From CAXBDP01 sp041689935 (GTDB lineage: Bacteria > Bacteroidota > Bacteroidia > Cytophagales > Cyclobacteriaceae), in NCBI GenBank assembly GCA_041689935.1, contig JBDNFI010000091.1:11830-75829 (forward strand): 64,000 nucleotides of DNA, read 5' to 3'. The notes under the pieces were generated by a model. The model ran no database searches, was not told where the DNA came from, and saw nothing but the letters and a program-made list of their open reading frames with translations. Every line of letters starts with the position of its first letter. Position 1 is the stretch's first letter. Shown in pieces: positions 8,436 to 17,668 of this stretch. The translations under genes were made by a program, and so were the position numbers.

Positions 8436-9002
8436 TTAAACCTTTACTCTTTCAACGTAAGATTTATTGCGAGTATCTACTTTAATATACTCATCTTGAT
8501 CTACAAATAAAGGAACCATGATGGTCGCTCCAGTTTCAACTGTAGCTTGTTTTAATGCATTATTGGCCGTGTCGCCTCTTAGGCCAGGCTCGGTATACGT
8601 TATTTGCAAAACTACATGCGAAGGGAGATCTACCGTTAGCGGTGTTTCCGTTTCAGCATGATACAAGATTTCGCATTCTTGGCCATCTTTCAATAAGTCG
8701 GCAGCTTCAATAAGATTTTCTTCAATCATTACCTGATCGAAAGTCTCAGAATCCATGAAGTTATAACCCATGTCATCTTTATATAAAAACTGAAAAGGTC
8801 GTCTTTCAATTCTAGCAGTGGTGATTTTTACGCCTGAGTTAAAGGTATTGTCAAGTACTTTTCCCGTGCGGAGATTTTTTAGCTTGGTCCTCACAAAAGC
8901 AGGGCCTTTACCAGGCTTTACGTGCATAAATTCAGTGATTATATATAAATCGCCGTTGAACTCTAAACATAAACCATTTCGGAAGTCTGCAGTTGATGCC
9001 AT
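8436..9002 (-). CDS. efp: translation elongation factor P
   Basis: EF-P binds stalled ribosomes between the P and E sites and promotes peptide bonds at polyproline stretches. The 188-residue protein has the KOW-like N-terminal domain with the loop KPGKGPAFVRTK; Lys32 matches the modified lysine of E. coli EF-P. The OB domains end with DQDEYIKVDTRNKSYVERV. No EpmA/EpmB-like genes are in the window, so the modification, if any, is unknown. It sits between fabH and accB. Confidence 0.97.
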   Translation of the reverse strand: MASTADFRNGLCLEFNGDLYIITEFMHVKPGKGPAFVRTKLKNLRTGKVLDNTFNSGVKITTARIERRPFQFLYKDDMGYNFMDSETFDQVMIEENLIEAADLLKDGQECEILYHAETETPLTVDLPSHVVLQITYTEPGLRGDTANNALKQATVETGATIMVPLFVDQDEYIKVDTRNKSYVERVKV

Positions 9003-9053
9003 TATTAATTTTTGATAAGGGTTAACAATTTACTCAAAATATTCGAAACCTAG

Positions 9054-10061
9054 CTATGCTGATTTGCCATCGTAGCACCATTTTACATATATGGCACCCC
9101 AAGTAAAGCCACCGCCGAAGGCAGCTAATATTATATTATCACCTTTTTTCAATTGGCTTTCGTATTCCCACAAGCAAAGTGGTATGGTTCCACTTGTGGT
9201 ATTTCCGTATTTATGGATGTTCAGCATCACTTTTTCTTTGTCTACTCCCATGCGATTGGCGGTAGCATCAATGATCCTTTTATTTGCCTGATGAGGTACC
9301 AACCAAGCGACACTGTCGGCTGTAAGATTATTTCGCTCCATTACCTCCGCTGCAATATCTGCCATATTGGTTACAGCAAATTTGAATACAGCAGTACCTT
9401 CTTGAAAAACAGCGTGTTGTCGCTTATCTACCGTTTCATGACTGGCTGGCAATCTACTTCCTCCCGCTTTCATGTGGAGATGACTAGCACCAGATCCATC
9501 GGATTGGAGTTTAAAATCTATTATTCCATAATCCTCAATAGTTGGTTCTAGCAATACGGCGCCGCCGCCATCACCAAAAATAATGCAGGTTGCGCGATCT
9601 TGATAATCGATAATCGATGACATTTTGTCTGCTCCTACTACGATTATCTTTTTGTATTTTCCTGTTTCAATAAACTGACTACCAGTAGATAATGCATAAA
9701 GAAAACCAGAGCAAGCTGCTTGAATATCGTAACCAAAGGCATTTATTGCACCTATTTCGTTTGCTATAATATTGGCTGTAGCAGGAAAAACAAAGTCTGG
9801 AGTGGTGGTAGCGCAAAGAATCAAGTCAATTTCTTCCGCTTTTGTATTAGTCTTTTTTAGTAAACCATTGATTGCATTCACTGCGATAACAGATGTGCCT
9901 TGCCCTTCACCTTTTAGTATTCTTCTTTCCTTGATGCCTGTGCGGGAGGTTATCCACTCATCATTGGTATCGACTAGTGTTTCAAGTTCTTTATTGGTAA
10001 GTACATAGTCTGGTACCCAGCCATTTATTCCAGTAATTGCAGCTCTGATTTTTTCTTTCAT
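9054..10061 (-). CDS. fabH: beta-ketoacyl-ACP synthase III
   Basis: Starts fatty-acid synthesis by condensing an acyl-CoA primer with malonyl-ACP. The 335-residue protein shows the full catalytic triad: Cys117 in QAACSGF, His257 in VPHQAN and Asn287 in KYGNTTS. The glycine-rich end FGGGFTWGA is also present. It lies 26 bases downstream of plsX and just after an intrinsic-terminator-like hairpin that overlaps the plsX stop, so part of the transcription may end before it. Confidence 0.97.
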   Translation of the reverse strand: MKEKIRAAITGINGWVPDYVLTNKELETLVDTNDEWITSRTGIKERRILKGEGQGTSVIAVNAINGLLKKTNTKAEEIDLILCATTTPDFVFPATANIIANEIGAINAFGYDIQAACSGFLYALSTGSQFIETGKYKKIIVVGADKMSSIIDYQDRATCIIFGDGGGAVLLEPTIEDYGIIDFKLQSDGSGASHLHMKAGGSRLPASHETVDKRQHAVFQEGTAVFKFAVTNMADIAAEVMERNNLTADSVAWLVPHQANKRIIDATANRMGVDKEKVMLNIHKYGNTTSGTIPLCLWEYESQLKKGDNIILAAFGGGFTWGAIYVKWCYDGKSA

Positions 10062-10077
10062 AACAGAAGGGTGTAAT

Positions 10078-10105
10078 AAAAAAAGGCTTATTCGTCGTAA
10101 GCCTT
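10078..10105 (-). terminator. intrinsic terminator embedded in the end of plsX
   Basis: On the minus strand a perfect 8-bp stem (AAGGCTTA / TAAGCCTT) with a 7-base loop is followed by a run of T. The stem includes the last plsX codons and stop, and the T tract lies before the fabH start at 10061. It looks like a partial terminator between plsX and fabH. Confidence 0.7.
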
Positions 10106-11026
10106 CTTAATGATTTCATGAATTTTAGAGTCAGCCATATTTTTTGCCTGTAATAGCATATTCTTAATGGCAATACTACTAGACACTCCATGACCAATGA
10201 TTACATTAGCGTTTACCCCTAGAATTGGACTACCACCTATTGCCTCGTAGTTGAATTTATCAAAAAACGGGTCACTAATATTCCGTTTTTTCATTAAGGA
10301 ATATATGGATTCGGCTTGTTTGAGGATTACATTTCCTACAAAACCGTCGCATACAATCACATCGGATTTATCTGAAAATAGGTCATTGCCTTCGATATTT
10401 CCTACAAAATTGACTTTGCTACTGACCTTGAAAAGTTGATAGGCAGCTTGAGTTAGCAATGTTCCCTTTTGCTCTTCTTCACCAAGGTTCATCAAGGCTA
10501 CTTTTGGGTTTGGTATTTTCATCACATGCTTGGCATATAACGAACCCAACTCTCCAAACTGAACGAGTACATCAGGTTTTACATCCGCATTGGCACCTAC
10601 ATCTAATATGATTCCGAATTCACCATTTTCGCGCGGAACAAAACTTGCAATGGCAGGTCGGATAATTCCTTCAATGGATTTGATGGTAAACATGGAGCCA
10701 ACCAGCATGGCACCCGTATTCCCAGCCGAACAAAATACATCAATTTGCTTTGTTTTGAGCAAACTAAAGCCCACATAAATAGAAGAGCGAGGCTTTTGGG
10801 AAAAAGCCTTAGCAGGGTGTTCACCCATGCCAATTACATCTGGCGCGTCATAAATTGAGATTCTCCCGTTGTAATCATCTTCGTTTATTCTGGAACGAAT
10901 CAATTCTTCTGGGCCAATAAGCAGGATATGAACATAGGAGTCAAGCTCAGCCAAAGCAGTAATTGCTCCTTCGATAGTTACATCGGGAGCAAAATCACCG
11001 CCCATTACGTCTAACGCAATTTTCAT
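10088..11026 (-). CDS. plsX: phosphate acyltransferase
   Basis: PlsX converts acyl-ACP to acyl-phosphate, the donor for the first glycerol-phosphate acylation in phospholipid synthesis. The ATG at 11026 gives the canonical start MKIALDVMGGDFAPD; an in-frame TTG two codons earlier is less likely. The 312-residue length is normal. Other hallmarks are CSAGNTGAMLVGS, LDVGANADVKPD and DGFVGNVILK. It follows rpmF and precedes fabH, the classical bacterial order. A hairpin with a T tract overlaps its stop codon. Confidence 0.96.
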   Translation of the reverse strand: MKIALDVMGGDFAPDVTIEGAITALAELDSYVHILLIGPEELIRSRINEDDYNGRISIYDAPDVIGMGEHPAKAFSQKPRSSIYVGFSLLKTKQIDVFCSAGNTGAMLVGSMFTIKSIEGIIRPAIASFVPRENGEFGIILDVGANADVKPDVLVQFGELGSLYAKHVMKIPNPKVALMNLGEEEQKGTLLTQAAYQLFKVSSKVNFVGNIEGNDLFSDKSDVIVCDGFVGNVILKQAESIYSLMKKRNISDPFFDKFNYEAIGGSPILGVNANVIIGHGVSSSIAIKNMLLQAKNMADSKIHEIIKKAYDE

Positions 11027-11032
11027 CGGCAA

Positions 11033-11218
11033 TTAAACGGCCACTTCTTTTTCTATAGCTGGTTTGCCTTTGTAATGTCCACATTCAGCACAAACTCTGT
11101 GACGAAGTACGGGAGCTCCACAGTTTGAGCATTCCATAAATGTAGCAGCTACACTTTTGTAATGTGTTCTTCTTTTGTCTCTTCTTGTTTTGGAAATTTT
11201 CCGTTTAGGATGTGCCAT
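11033..11218 (-). CDS. rpmF: 50S ribosomal protein L32 (zinc-ribbon form)
   Basis: The ATG at 11218 gives the canonical MAHPKRKISKTRRDKRR start; the longer in-frame reading has no family support. The 61-residue protein keeps the four-cysteine zinc ribbon (CSNCGAPVLRHRVCAEC). It is preceded by DUF177 (YceD) and followed by plsX, the order seen widely in bacteria. Confidence 0.97.
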   Translation of the reverse strand: MAHPKRKISKTRRDKRRTHYKSVAATFMECSNCGAPVLRHRVCAECGHYKGKPAIEKEVAV

Positions 11219-11232
11219 GACAATATTTGTAA

Positions 11233-11751
11233 TTAAAGTTTTTCTTCGTTTTTCAATTTTTTGAGTGCTGCCCACCTTGGGTCAACTTCCTCTGAAGGAG
11301 CCTCTTCTTCGATCTTGGTCTGGAAGATAAACTCCTCATCTATATCTTCACCTTCGTATCGAGGGTGAAGTTTCTTCATCGGAATAGCCATAGTTATCAA
11401 TTCGTAAACCGTCTGCGCTACGTTTATCCGATGTGCATCTCTGCTTATTATTTGTATCTCATCAGTAAGTTCTCCCTCTTCTTCTCCGTGTTTGAAAATG
11501 ACTTTTTCATTTACATTGAGTGGGAAATCAAACAAGTCGAGACTTCTGTCACAAGTCAATTTTATAAAACCCGTAATTGCAAAGGTAGCTGAAATCATTG
11601 ATTCACTCTTATCAAGAATCAAATCTACCTTTCCCTCACCTTCAGAAATAAGGCTATTTTCGAATTCAACAAAAAAATCATTGTCAAAATCAATTTCATA
11701 CTGATGCTTTTTATTGCTCAGTCGTAATATATCGATATTAAATTTTTTCAA
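11233..11751 (-). CDS. DUF177 family protein (YceD-like, 23S rRNA accumulation)
   Basis: A 172-residue acidic protein of the DUF177/YceD family, whose E. coli member is linked to 23S rRNA levels; the gene is nearly always next to rpmF, as here. The family core is visible: ITGFIKLTCDRSLDLFDFPL, the acidic stretch EEEGELTDEIQII, then INVAQTVYELITMAIPMK. No ATG starts the frame. The TTG at 11751 gives MKKFNIDILRLSNKKHQYE, which fits homologues best; a TTG at 11784 would add 11 residues. Confidence 0.88.
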   Translation of the reverse strand: MKKFNIDILRLSNKKHQYEIDFDNDFFVEFENSLISEGEGKVDLILDKSESMISATFAITGFIKLTCDRSLDLFDFPLNVNEKVIFKHGEEEGELTDEIQIISRDAHRINVAQTVYELITMAIPMKKLHPRYEGEDIDEEFIFQTKIEEEAPSEEVDPRWAALKKLKNEEKL

Positions 11752-11824
11752 TTGATCCACCTCAGTATTTTTAAAGGGATGCAAAATTAATCATAGATTT
11801 CTAAATAATAAAAGAATGTGTGAT

Positions 11825-12865
11825 TTAGCTTTGATCAAACGTAGCTTTATTTTGCTCGCGTCGATTTTTCACAATATCAGCTGCTAGAAAAAAAGCAGCT
11901 CTGAAGGATTCCTCATTTGCTAGTCCTTTAGTCACAATATCATACGCTGTGCCATGGTCTGGCGAGGTGCGTACTATTGGTAATCCTGCGGTAAAGTTCA
12001 CTCCATTGTCAAATGCCAACTGCTTGAATGGGATAAGTCCTTGATCGTGATACATGGCCAGCACTCCGTCGAATTGCTTTTGCGACCTTGTACCAAAAAA
12101 TCCATCCGCGGGAAATGGGCCGAAGACTAAATTCCCTTTGTTTTTAAATTCATCAATTACGGGTTTGATTGTATCTATCTCTTCATTTCCAAGCATGCCG
12201 TCTTCTCCCGCATGTGGGTTCAGTCCTAGCACAGCGACTTTAGGCTTTTTGATGCCAAAATCAATTTTCAAGCTATTGATCATCAATTTTAGTTTCCTGC
12301 GTACTAAATCTGGCGTAATCGCCTCACTTATTTCCTTTATCGGAATATGGCCTGTCACCACGCCGATTCTGAAATCCCCATTGACCAAAAACATGAGGCT
12401 ATCATCGGCTTTGAATCTACTAGTAAGAAATTCGGTATGCCCCGGAAAGTTGAAATCCTCTCCCTGCATGCTATGCTTATTGATAGGTGCAGTGACAAGT
12501 GCGTCAATATTATCATTTTCTAGGTCAGCGCATGCGGCTTCAAGAGACTGTAATGAGCGCTTGCCACTTTCGGTGCTTGCTACTCCAGGGGTGATATCCA
12601 CATGGTCGTCCCATACATTGATTACGTTCACTTTGTTTTTTGCAAACTGCCCGTCTCTTGGGTTGAAATAGACAAAGTCGTTGTTATCAAGGGCCTTTTT
12701 ATAGTAGGAGAGCACCTTGGTATTACCATAGATTACTGGCGTATATAACTTGGAGACGCGCGTGTCTGATAAGGTTTTGATGATCACTTCCGGGCCAATG
12801 CCATTTACATCGCCTATACTTATGCCAATGGTGATTTCGTCGTTATTTCTTTGTGGATTTTCCAT
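11825..12865 (-). CDS. pdxA: 4-hydroxythreonine-4-phosphate dehydrogenase
   Basis: PdxA oxidises 4-phosphohydroxy-L-threonine in the DXP-dependent pyridoxal phosphate pathway. The 346-residue protein has the family features ISIGDVNGIGPEVIIKTL, a first metal-binding His in FPGHTEFL, GLNPHAGEDGMLG and MYHDQGLIPFK. The start at 12865 overlaps the 3' end of pepA by 23 bases, so the two are probably co-transcribed. The DUF177-rpmF cluster follows after a 73-base gap. Confidence 0.96.
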   Translation of the reverse strand: MENPQRNNDEITIGISIGDVNGIGPEVIIKTLSDTRVSKLYTPVIYGNTKVLSYYKKALDNNDFVYFNPRDGQFAKNKVNVINVWDDHVDITPGVASTESGKRSLQSLEAACADLENDNIDALVTAPINKHSMQGEDFNFPGHTEFLTSRFKADDSLMFLVNGDFRIGVVTGHIPIKEISEAITPDLVRRKLKLMINSLKIDFGIKKPKVAVLGLNPHAGEDGMLGNEEIDTIKPVIDEFKNKGNLVFGPFPADGFFGTRSQKQFDGVLAMYHDQGLIPFKQLAFDNGVNFTAGLPIVRTSPDHGTAYDIVTKGLANEESFRAAFFLAADIVKNRREQNKATFDQS

Positions 12866-14297
12866 TTTTTTCTTCTACCAACGATTGAATGAAACGATAA
12901 ATTAATCTAACTCCAAAACCTGTCCCATTTTTTCCTCTATAGCTATCTACAGTTTTAATATAGGCTGGGCCTGCCAAATCTACGTGAGCCCAAGGTTTTT
13001 TGGTAAATTTACTCAAGAATATTCCAGCTGTAATTGCTCCTGCATACGCTCCTCCCAAGTTTTTAAAATCAGCAATATCTGATTCTATTTGCTTATGATA
13101 AACGTTCCATAGCGGAAATTCCACTAATCTTTCTCTGCATTTATTACCAGCCTCGCACAATTGAGATTTTAATTGCGCATTCATATTGCCCATCATTACG
13201 GCTCCCTCTGGGCCTATTGCCGCAACTGCCGATCCTGTAAGTGTCGCAAAGTCCATTATCCATTCAGGGTCAAACTTGTCTGCATAAGCAAGTGCATCCG
13301 CTAGGATCAATCGTCCTTCGGCATCTGTGTTTAGCACTTCCACCGTTTGGCCATCAAACATGGTAATGACATCGCCAGGTGTAATGGCATTTTGGCCTGG
13401 CCGGTTATCTGTGGCCGGTACAAGGCCGATCACATGCACAGGCAGTTTATTTAAGGCTATAGCGTGTATACCTCCCGCTACTGCCGCTGCGCCTGCCATA
13501 TCGCACTTCATCATATCCATGGAGTTTGGCGTTGGCTTCAAGCTCAAGCCTCCTGTATCATACACAATTCCTTTTCCTACAAGGATATACGGTTTGGTAT
13601 TTATCGGATTTTTAGGTTTGTATTCCAAAATCGAAAAAGTAGGAGGGAGCAAGCTACCAAAATTCACTGCAAGCAAGCCTCCCATTTTAAGCGCTTTTAT
13701 TTTGCTATGATTCAGCACCTCTACTTTTACCCCGCTTTCTTTCCCATAATGAATGAGTTCTTTACCCAATTGCTCCGCCGTAAGGGAAATCACGGGCTCA
13801 TTCACCAAATCTCTGGCAACAAAAGTGGCTTTTACTAAATGCACCAATTCCTTCGTGTGCTTAGCTAGAATCTTTGTTGAAACCAAACTAATAATATCTA
13901 AGCTAAAGTTCGATTTTTTAGTTTTGTACTTCTCGAAAGTATAACTGCTTAAAAGCAGACCTTCGATAAATTCTAAAACCTGAAACTCGTTATTCAATTC
14001 AGATCTAATCTGAATAGTCGTATACTGAGTTTCTTTTAGTTTTTGAAACAACTCCCATCCTGCATGTCTCAGATTTTCAGCTTCTTCGAAAGGATCTTCA
14101 TCGCTTTCTTTCAAAATATATGCTTGAAATGAGGCTCCGGTATTGATGTAAAGCTTTTTATTTTTTGAAAGTTGAGCCTGTAGGGCTGGCAAATCTTCTT
14201 TTTCAAAATAATCTGCAAGAGTTTTCTTTTTCTCCAGCAATACTACTTTACAAACAGAATCCTTCTCTTGATTTAAAATTTCTATGGTTGGCAACAT
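12843..14297 (-). CDS. pepA: leucyl aminopeptidase (M17 family)
   Basis: A cytosolic di-zinc aminopeptidase that releases N-terminal residues from peptides. The 484-residue protein has the variable N-terminal domain and the conserved catalytic domain: VGKGIVYDTGGLSLKP, MKCDMAGAAAVAGG and the M17 signature NTDAEGRLILADAL. It is the first gene of the leftward run. Its ATG (14297) is divergent from ksgA (14350), leaving only 52 bases for both promoters. Confidence 0.95.
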   Translation of the reverse strand: MLPTIEILNQEKDSVCKVVLLEKKKTLADYFEKEDLPALQAQLSKNKKLYINTGASFQAYILKESDEDPFEEAENLRHAGWELFQKLKETQYTTIQIRSELNNEFQVLEFIEGLLLSSYTFEKYKTKKSNFSLDIISLVSTKILAKHTKELVHLVKATFVARDLVNEPVISLTAEQLGKELIHYGKESGVKVEVLNHSKIKALKMGGLLAVNFGSLLPPTFSILEYKPKNPINTKPYILVGKGIVYDTGGLSLKPTPNSMDMMKCDMAGAAAVAGGIHAIALNKLPVHVIGLVPATDNRPGQNAITPGDVITMFDGQTVEVLNTDAEGRLILADALAYADKFDPEWIMDFATLTGSAVAAIGPEGAVMMGNMNAQLKSQLCEAGNKCRERLVEFPLWNVYHKQIESDIADFKNLGGAYAGAITAGIFLSKFTKKPWAHVDLAGPAYIKTVDSYRGKNGTGFGVRLIYRFIQSLVEEKNGKSTKK

Positions 14298-14349
14298 GAA
14301 TTGTTTTAGCTTTATTGCTTCTAGTTCTGCAATAATAAGGATATTTAAA

Positions 14350-15132
14350 ATGACCTCTGTAAAGCCAAAAAAGTTCCTCGGTCAACATTTTTTGAAAGAT
14401 GAAGGAATTGCCAAGAAAATAGTAGATAGTTTGCTTCCCAATACCCAATACCAAAAGGTACTGGAGATTGGGCCAGGTATGGGTGTGCTCACCAAATATC
14501 TGATAAAGCGGGAGGAGGAATTATACCTCATAGAATTGGATAGGGAGTCTATTCCATATTTGCAGAGTCATTTTCCTGCACTTAGCAAAAGAATCATTGA
14601 AGGTGATTTTCTACAGTTTCATTTGCTGAAAACAATCCCTTCGCCACTTGCAATTATTGGAAATTTTCCTTATAATATTTCATCTCAAATATTTTTTAGA
14701 GTATTGGAATATAGAGATGATATTCCTCAAGTTGTAGGCATGCTACAAAAGGAAGTGGCTGAAAGAATTTGCGCCAAGCCTGGCAAAAAGGATATAGGCA
14801 TTTTAAGTATTTTATTGCAAACATGGTACGACTGCGAATATTTATTCACTGTTGATCCAAGCGTTTTCAATCCTCCGCCCAAGGTTCAATCAGGGGTGAT
14901 ACGGATTCAAAGGAACGAACGCATGAGCTTGGAGTGTGATGAGTCTCTCTTCAAGAGTGTTGTAAAGTCTGGTTTTCAACAAAGGCGGAAAACATTGCGG
15001 AATGCATTGAAAAGTCTAAATTTGCCAATTGAAATGGCAGAAATGCCCATTTTGCAGAAAAGAGCAGAACAGCTAAGTGTGGAGGAATTTATTAGCCTCA
15101 CCAAAGATATTGCGAAATATAGAAGCGAATGA
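14350..15132 (+). CDS. ksgA: 16S rRNA (adenine1518-N6/adenine1519-N6) dimethyltransferase
   Basis: Dimethylates two adjacent adenosines in the 3' terminal hairpin of 16S rRNA. The ATG at 14350 yields MTSVKPKKFLGQHFLKD, the standard family start; the longer in-frame ORF begins inside pepA. The SAM-binding motif is IGPGMGVLTKYL and the catalytic motif is GNFPYNIS. The 260-residue length is normal. Its stop overlaps the mgtE start (ATGA), so the two genes are translationally coupled. Confidence 0.97.
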   Translation: MTSVKPKKFLGQHFLKDEGIAKKIVDSLLPNTQYQKVLEIGPGMGVLTKYLIKREEELYLIELDRESIPYLQSHFPALSKRIIEGDFLQFHLLKTIPSPLAIIGNFPYNISSQIFFRVLEYRDDIPQVVGMLQKEVAERICAKPGKKDIGILSILLQTWYDCEYLFTVDPSVFNPPPKVQSGVIRIQRNERMSLECDESLFKSVVKSGFQQRRKTLRNALKSLNLPIEMAEMPILQKRAEQLSVEEFISLTKDIAKYRSE

Positions 15133-16481
15133 AATTTGAACTGTCCAAAGAATATGTAGAGTTGCTACAGGAGGCGATCACTTCCCGAGATACCTTATTT
15201 ATAGTGAGATCTCTGGAAGGTGTAAATCATGCAGATATCAGCACCTTGCTCTACGAATTCGATTCGGAGGATTCAAAAATCATAGTTGATCTATTAGACA
15301 AAGAGCGTGGGGCAAGGATTATTGGCGATTTGGAAGATGATACTAGGATTAGGTTCCTCAAGCATTTTTCAAGTAAGGAAATCGCTCGATTTATCGAATA
15401 TCTCGATTCTGATGATGCTGTGGATATACTCAATGAACTCTCTGTACAACAGCGAGAGGAAATCATTGGCGTATTAGAGGATGAAGAAGTCGCCTCAAAT
15501 ATCAAGGAATTACTCCATTATCCCGATGATTGTGCGGGTGGTCTGATGGCGAAAGAATTGATAAAAGCCAATCTCAATTGGACAGTCGTTCAGTGTATTG
15601 AAGAAATCCGCAGACAAGCAGAGAATGTAGATAAAATATACTCAGTATATGTGGTGGACAATTCCAATAGGCTGCTAGGCAGAGTTGGGCTCAAAAGGAT
15701 TATTCTGGCTGAAGACCATACCAAAATAGCGGACATCTACGATACAAATGTAATAAGTACCGAAACGCATGTGGACCAGCGGGAGGTAGCAGAAATTATG
15801 CGAAAGTATGATTTTGAAGCCATACCAGTAGTAAATGTGAAAGGGAAGCTTGTTGGTAGAATTACCATCGATGATGTAGTGGATGTGATGCAGGAATTGG
15901 CCGATGAGGAAAGACAAATCATGGCTGGTATTTCTGCTGATGTGGAAGAGAGTGACTCTGTGTGGTTGCTGTCCAAAGCGCGATTGCCATGGTTGCTTAT
16001 TGGCTTGGTAGGAGGGATGCTGGGTGCCCGCTTTATCGGTCTGTTCGAAGCGGATATTATTGCTATTCCTGCGGTAGCTTTTTTTATTCCATTAATTACG
16101 GCAACTGGCGGGAACGTGGGTATTCAAAGTTCGTCTATTATTGTACAGTCCCTCGCAAACAAATCCATTTTCGATAGTTCTACCAAGGAAAGAATGTTGA
16201 AAGGATCGGCTGTAGCCATAATAAATGGATTGGTATTAGCCCTATGTGTACTGGGAGTCAATTTATTAATTGGGCATGACCCCAGGTTGGGCTTTGTGGT
16301 ATCCATTGCGCTATTCAGTGTGGTGCTATTAGCTTCTTTTATGGGCACCATTACCCCTATTATACTAGATAAATTTGGAATCAATCCGGCCTTAGCCTCA
16401 GGGCCATTTATCACCACGGCAAACGATTTACTTGGACTTTTGGTTTATTTCTCTGTTGCCCATGCTTTATATGGGCTTTGA
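15129..16481 (+). CDS. mgtE: magnesium transporter MgtE
   Basis: A 450-residue Mg2+ channel/transporter with the standard architecture. The cytosolic MgtE N domain (residues about 20-130; helical repeats such as DILNELSVQQREEII) is followed by two CBS domains (about 135-255; YSVYVVDNSNRLLGRV and AIPVVNVKGKLVGRI). Five hydrophobic segments form the membrane pore, including PLITATGGNVGIQSS. The start codon overlaps the ksgA stop by 4 bases. Gating by intracellular Mg2+ through the N and CBS domains is known for the family. No leader riboswitch is possible within this tight junction. Confidence 0.96.
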   Translation: MKFELSKEYVELLQEAITSRDTLFIVRSLEGVNHADISTLLYEFDSEDSKIIVDLLDKERGARIIGDLEDDTRIRFLKHFSSKEIARFIEYLDSDDAVDILNELSVQQREEIIGVLEDEEVASNIKELLHYPDDCAGGLMAKELIKANLNWTVVQCIEEIRRQAENVDKIYSVYVVDNSNRLLGRVGLKRIILAEDHTKIADIYDTNVISTETHVDQREVAEIMRKYDFEAIPVVNVKGKLVGRITIDDVVDVMQELADEERQIMAGISADVEESDSVWLLSKARLPWLLIGLVGGMLGARFIGLFEADIIAIPAVAFFIPLITATGGNVGIQSSSIIVQSLANKSIFDSSTKERMLKGSAVAIINGLVLALCVLGVNLLIGHDPRLGFVVSIALFSVVLLASFMGTITPIILDKFGINPALASGPFITTANDLLGLLVYFSVAHALYGL

Positions 16482-16487
16482 TATCCT

Positions 16488-17435
16488 ATGAAGAAAAAGA
16501 TTTTAATAATTGACAAAATGCATCCGGGCATTGAGCCGATGCTTATTGAGCGTGGTTTTGAAGTGGACTTAGTTCCTTCTATTTCCAAAGAGGAAGTATT
16601 TGAAATAATTCCAAAATATCACGGGTTGGTGGTGCGATCCAAAATGACCATTGGTAAAGAGCTAATTGATCGTGCGGTTAATCTAGAATTTATAGCACGG
16701 GCTGGCGCTGGCTTGGATCAGATTGACCCAAATACCCTAACTCAACGAAATATTACCCTACTAAATGCGCCCGAAGGAAATAGAGACGCACTGGGCGAGC
16801 ATGCCGTTGGGATGCTTTTGTGCTTGCTTAATAATATGCATCGTGCCCATCAGCAGATATTGAATGGAGTTTGGGATAGAGAAGGAAATCGTGGATATGA
16901 AATAATGGGCAAAACCATCGGTTTGATAGGTTTTGGCAATATGGGGCAGGCTTTTGCTAAAAAATTGCAAGGCTTTACCTCCCGCATTATTGCTTACGAT
17001 AAGTACAAGACAGACCTGAAAACTTCTTTGGCTCAAATGACAGATATTTCTGGTATTTTCGAAGAAACGGATATCCTTAGCATTCATGTTCCTCTCACCT
17101 CCGAAACCAACGCTATGGTGAATTACGAATTTCTTTCTTCCTTCTCTAAGCCTATTTTTTTGATCAATACTAGTAGGGGTGAAGTATTGCCTCTAAAGGA
17201 TTTGGTAAGGGCAATCGGCGAGGGGAAAGTAAGAGGTGCTGCTTTAGATGTATTGGAAAATGAAAATTTGGATGAGCTATCTACTGAAGAGTTAGAAACT
17301 CTGAAAGCCTTGCAAGCATCAGGAAAGGTTTTATTCACTCCTCACGTAGGTGGATGGACATTTGAGTCTTATGAAAAGATAAACCTGGTCTTAGTGGACA
17401 AAATACACTCGCTATATAGAAGCGAAAGCAAATAA
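16488..17435 (+). CDS. D-2-hydroxyacid dehydrogenase (phosphoglycerate dehydrogenase-like)
   Basis: A 315-residue NAD-dependent enzyme of the D-isomer 2-hydroxyacid dehydrogenase family. The nucleotide-binding motif is GLIGFGNMGQAFA (about residue 145). Catalytic Arg lies in INTSRGEV, Glu in the ENENLDEL region, and the catalytic His in FTPHVGGWT. It could be a 3-phosphoglycerate dehydrogenase (SerA-like, without the ACT domain) or a glycerate/hydroxypyruvate reductase; sequence alone does not decide. It begins 6 bases after mgtE. Confidence 0.88.
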   Translation: MKKKILIIDKMHPGIEPMLIERGFEVDLVPSISKEEVFEIIPKYHGLVVRSKMTIGKELIDRAVNLEFIARAGAGLDQIDPNTLTQRNITLLNAPEGNRDALGEHAVGMLLCLLNNMHRAHQQILNGVWDREGNRGYEIMGKTIGLIGFGNMGQAFAKKLQGFTSRIIAYDKYKTDLKTSLAQMTDISGIFEETDILSIHVPLTSETNAMVNYEFLSSFSKPIFLINTSRGEVLPLKDLVRAIGEGKVRGAALDVLENENLDELSTEELETLKALQASGKVLFTPHVGGWTFESYEKINLVLVDKIHSLYRSESK

Positions 17436-17458
17436 TTTTTCTTTACAATACAAAATTG

Positions 17459-17466
17459 TATCTTTG
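17459..17466 (+). promoter_or_regulatory. -7 box (TATCTTTG) upstream of greA
   Basis: A perfect TAnnTTTG match lies in the 233-base gap between the dehydrogenase and greA and would give a leader of about 200 bases. No recognisable riboswitch was seen in that leader. Confidence 0.5.
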
Positions 17467-17668
17467 CAAAGGCTTTTAACATAAAGGTTTGTCATAAGAA
17501 CTTTAGTTAATAGAAGAACGTAAATAAAGACATCTCCAAATTAAGAAACGGTTTCCATCGGATGCCGTTCTTTTGTTTTTTAAGGCCATTGGAGTTTCTT
17601 CTTATTTCAAAAATCAAATTGATAAAAACAGGGCAATAGCTCTGCAAAACGTTAAATACATAAATTTT

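Noticed and set aside
12054..12671. A 205-codon open frame antisense to pdxA
   Set aside because: It lies wholly opposite a well-supported enzyme gene, has no recognisable domain, and its composition mirrors the pdxA codons.
17467..17668. Possible riboswitch or leader RNA upstream of greA
   Set aside because: Only a promoter-like box was recognised; no conserved aptamer core or terminator hairpin could be identified.
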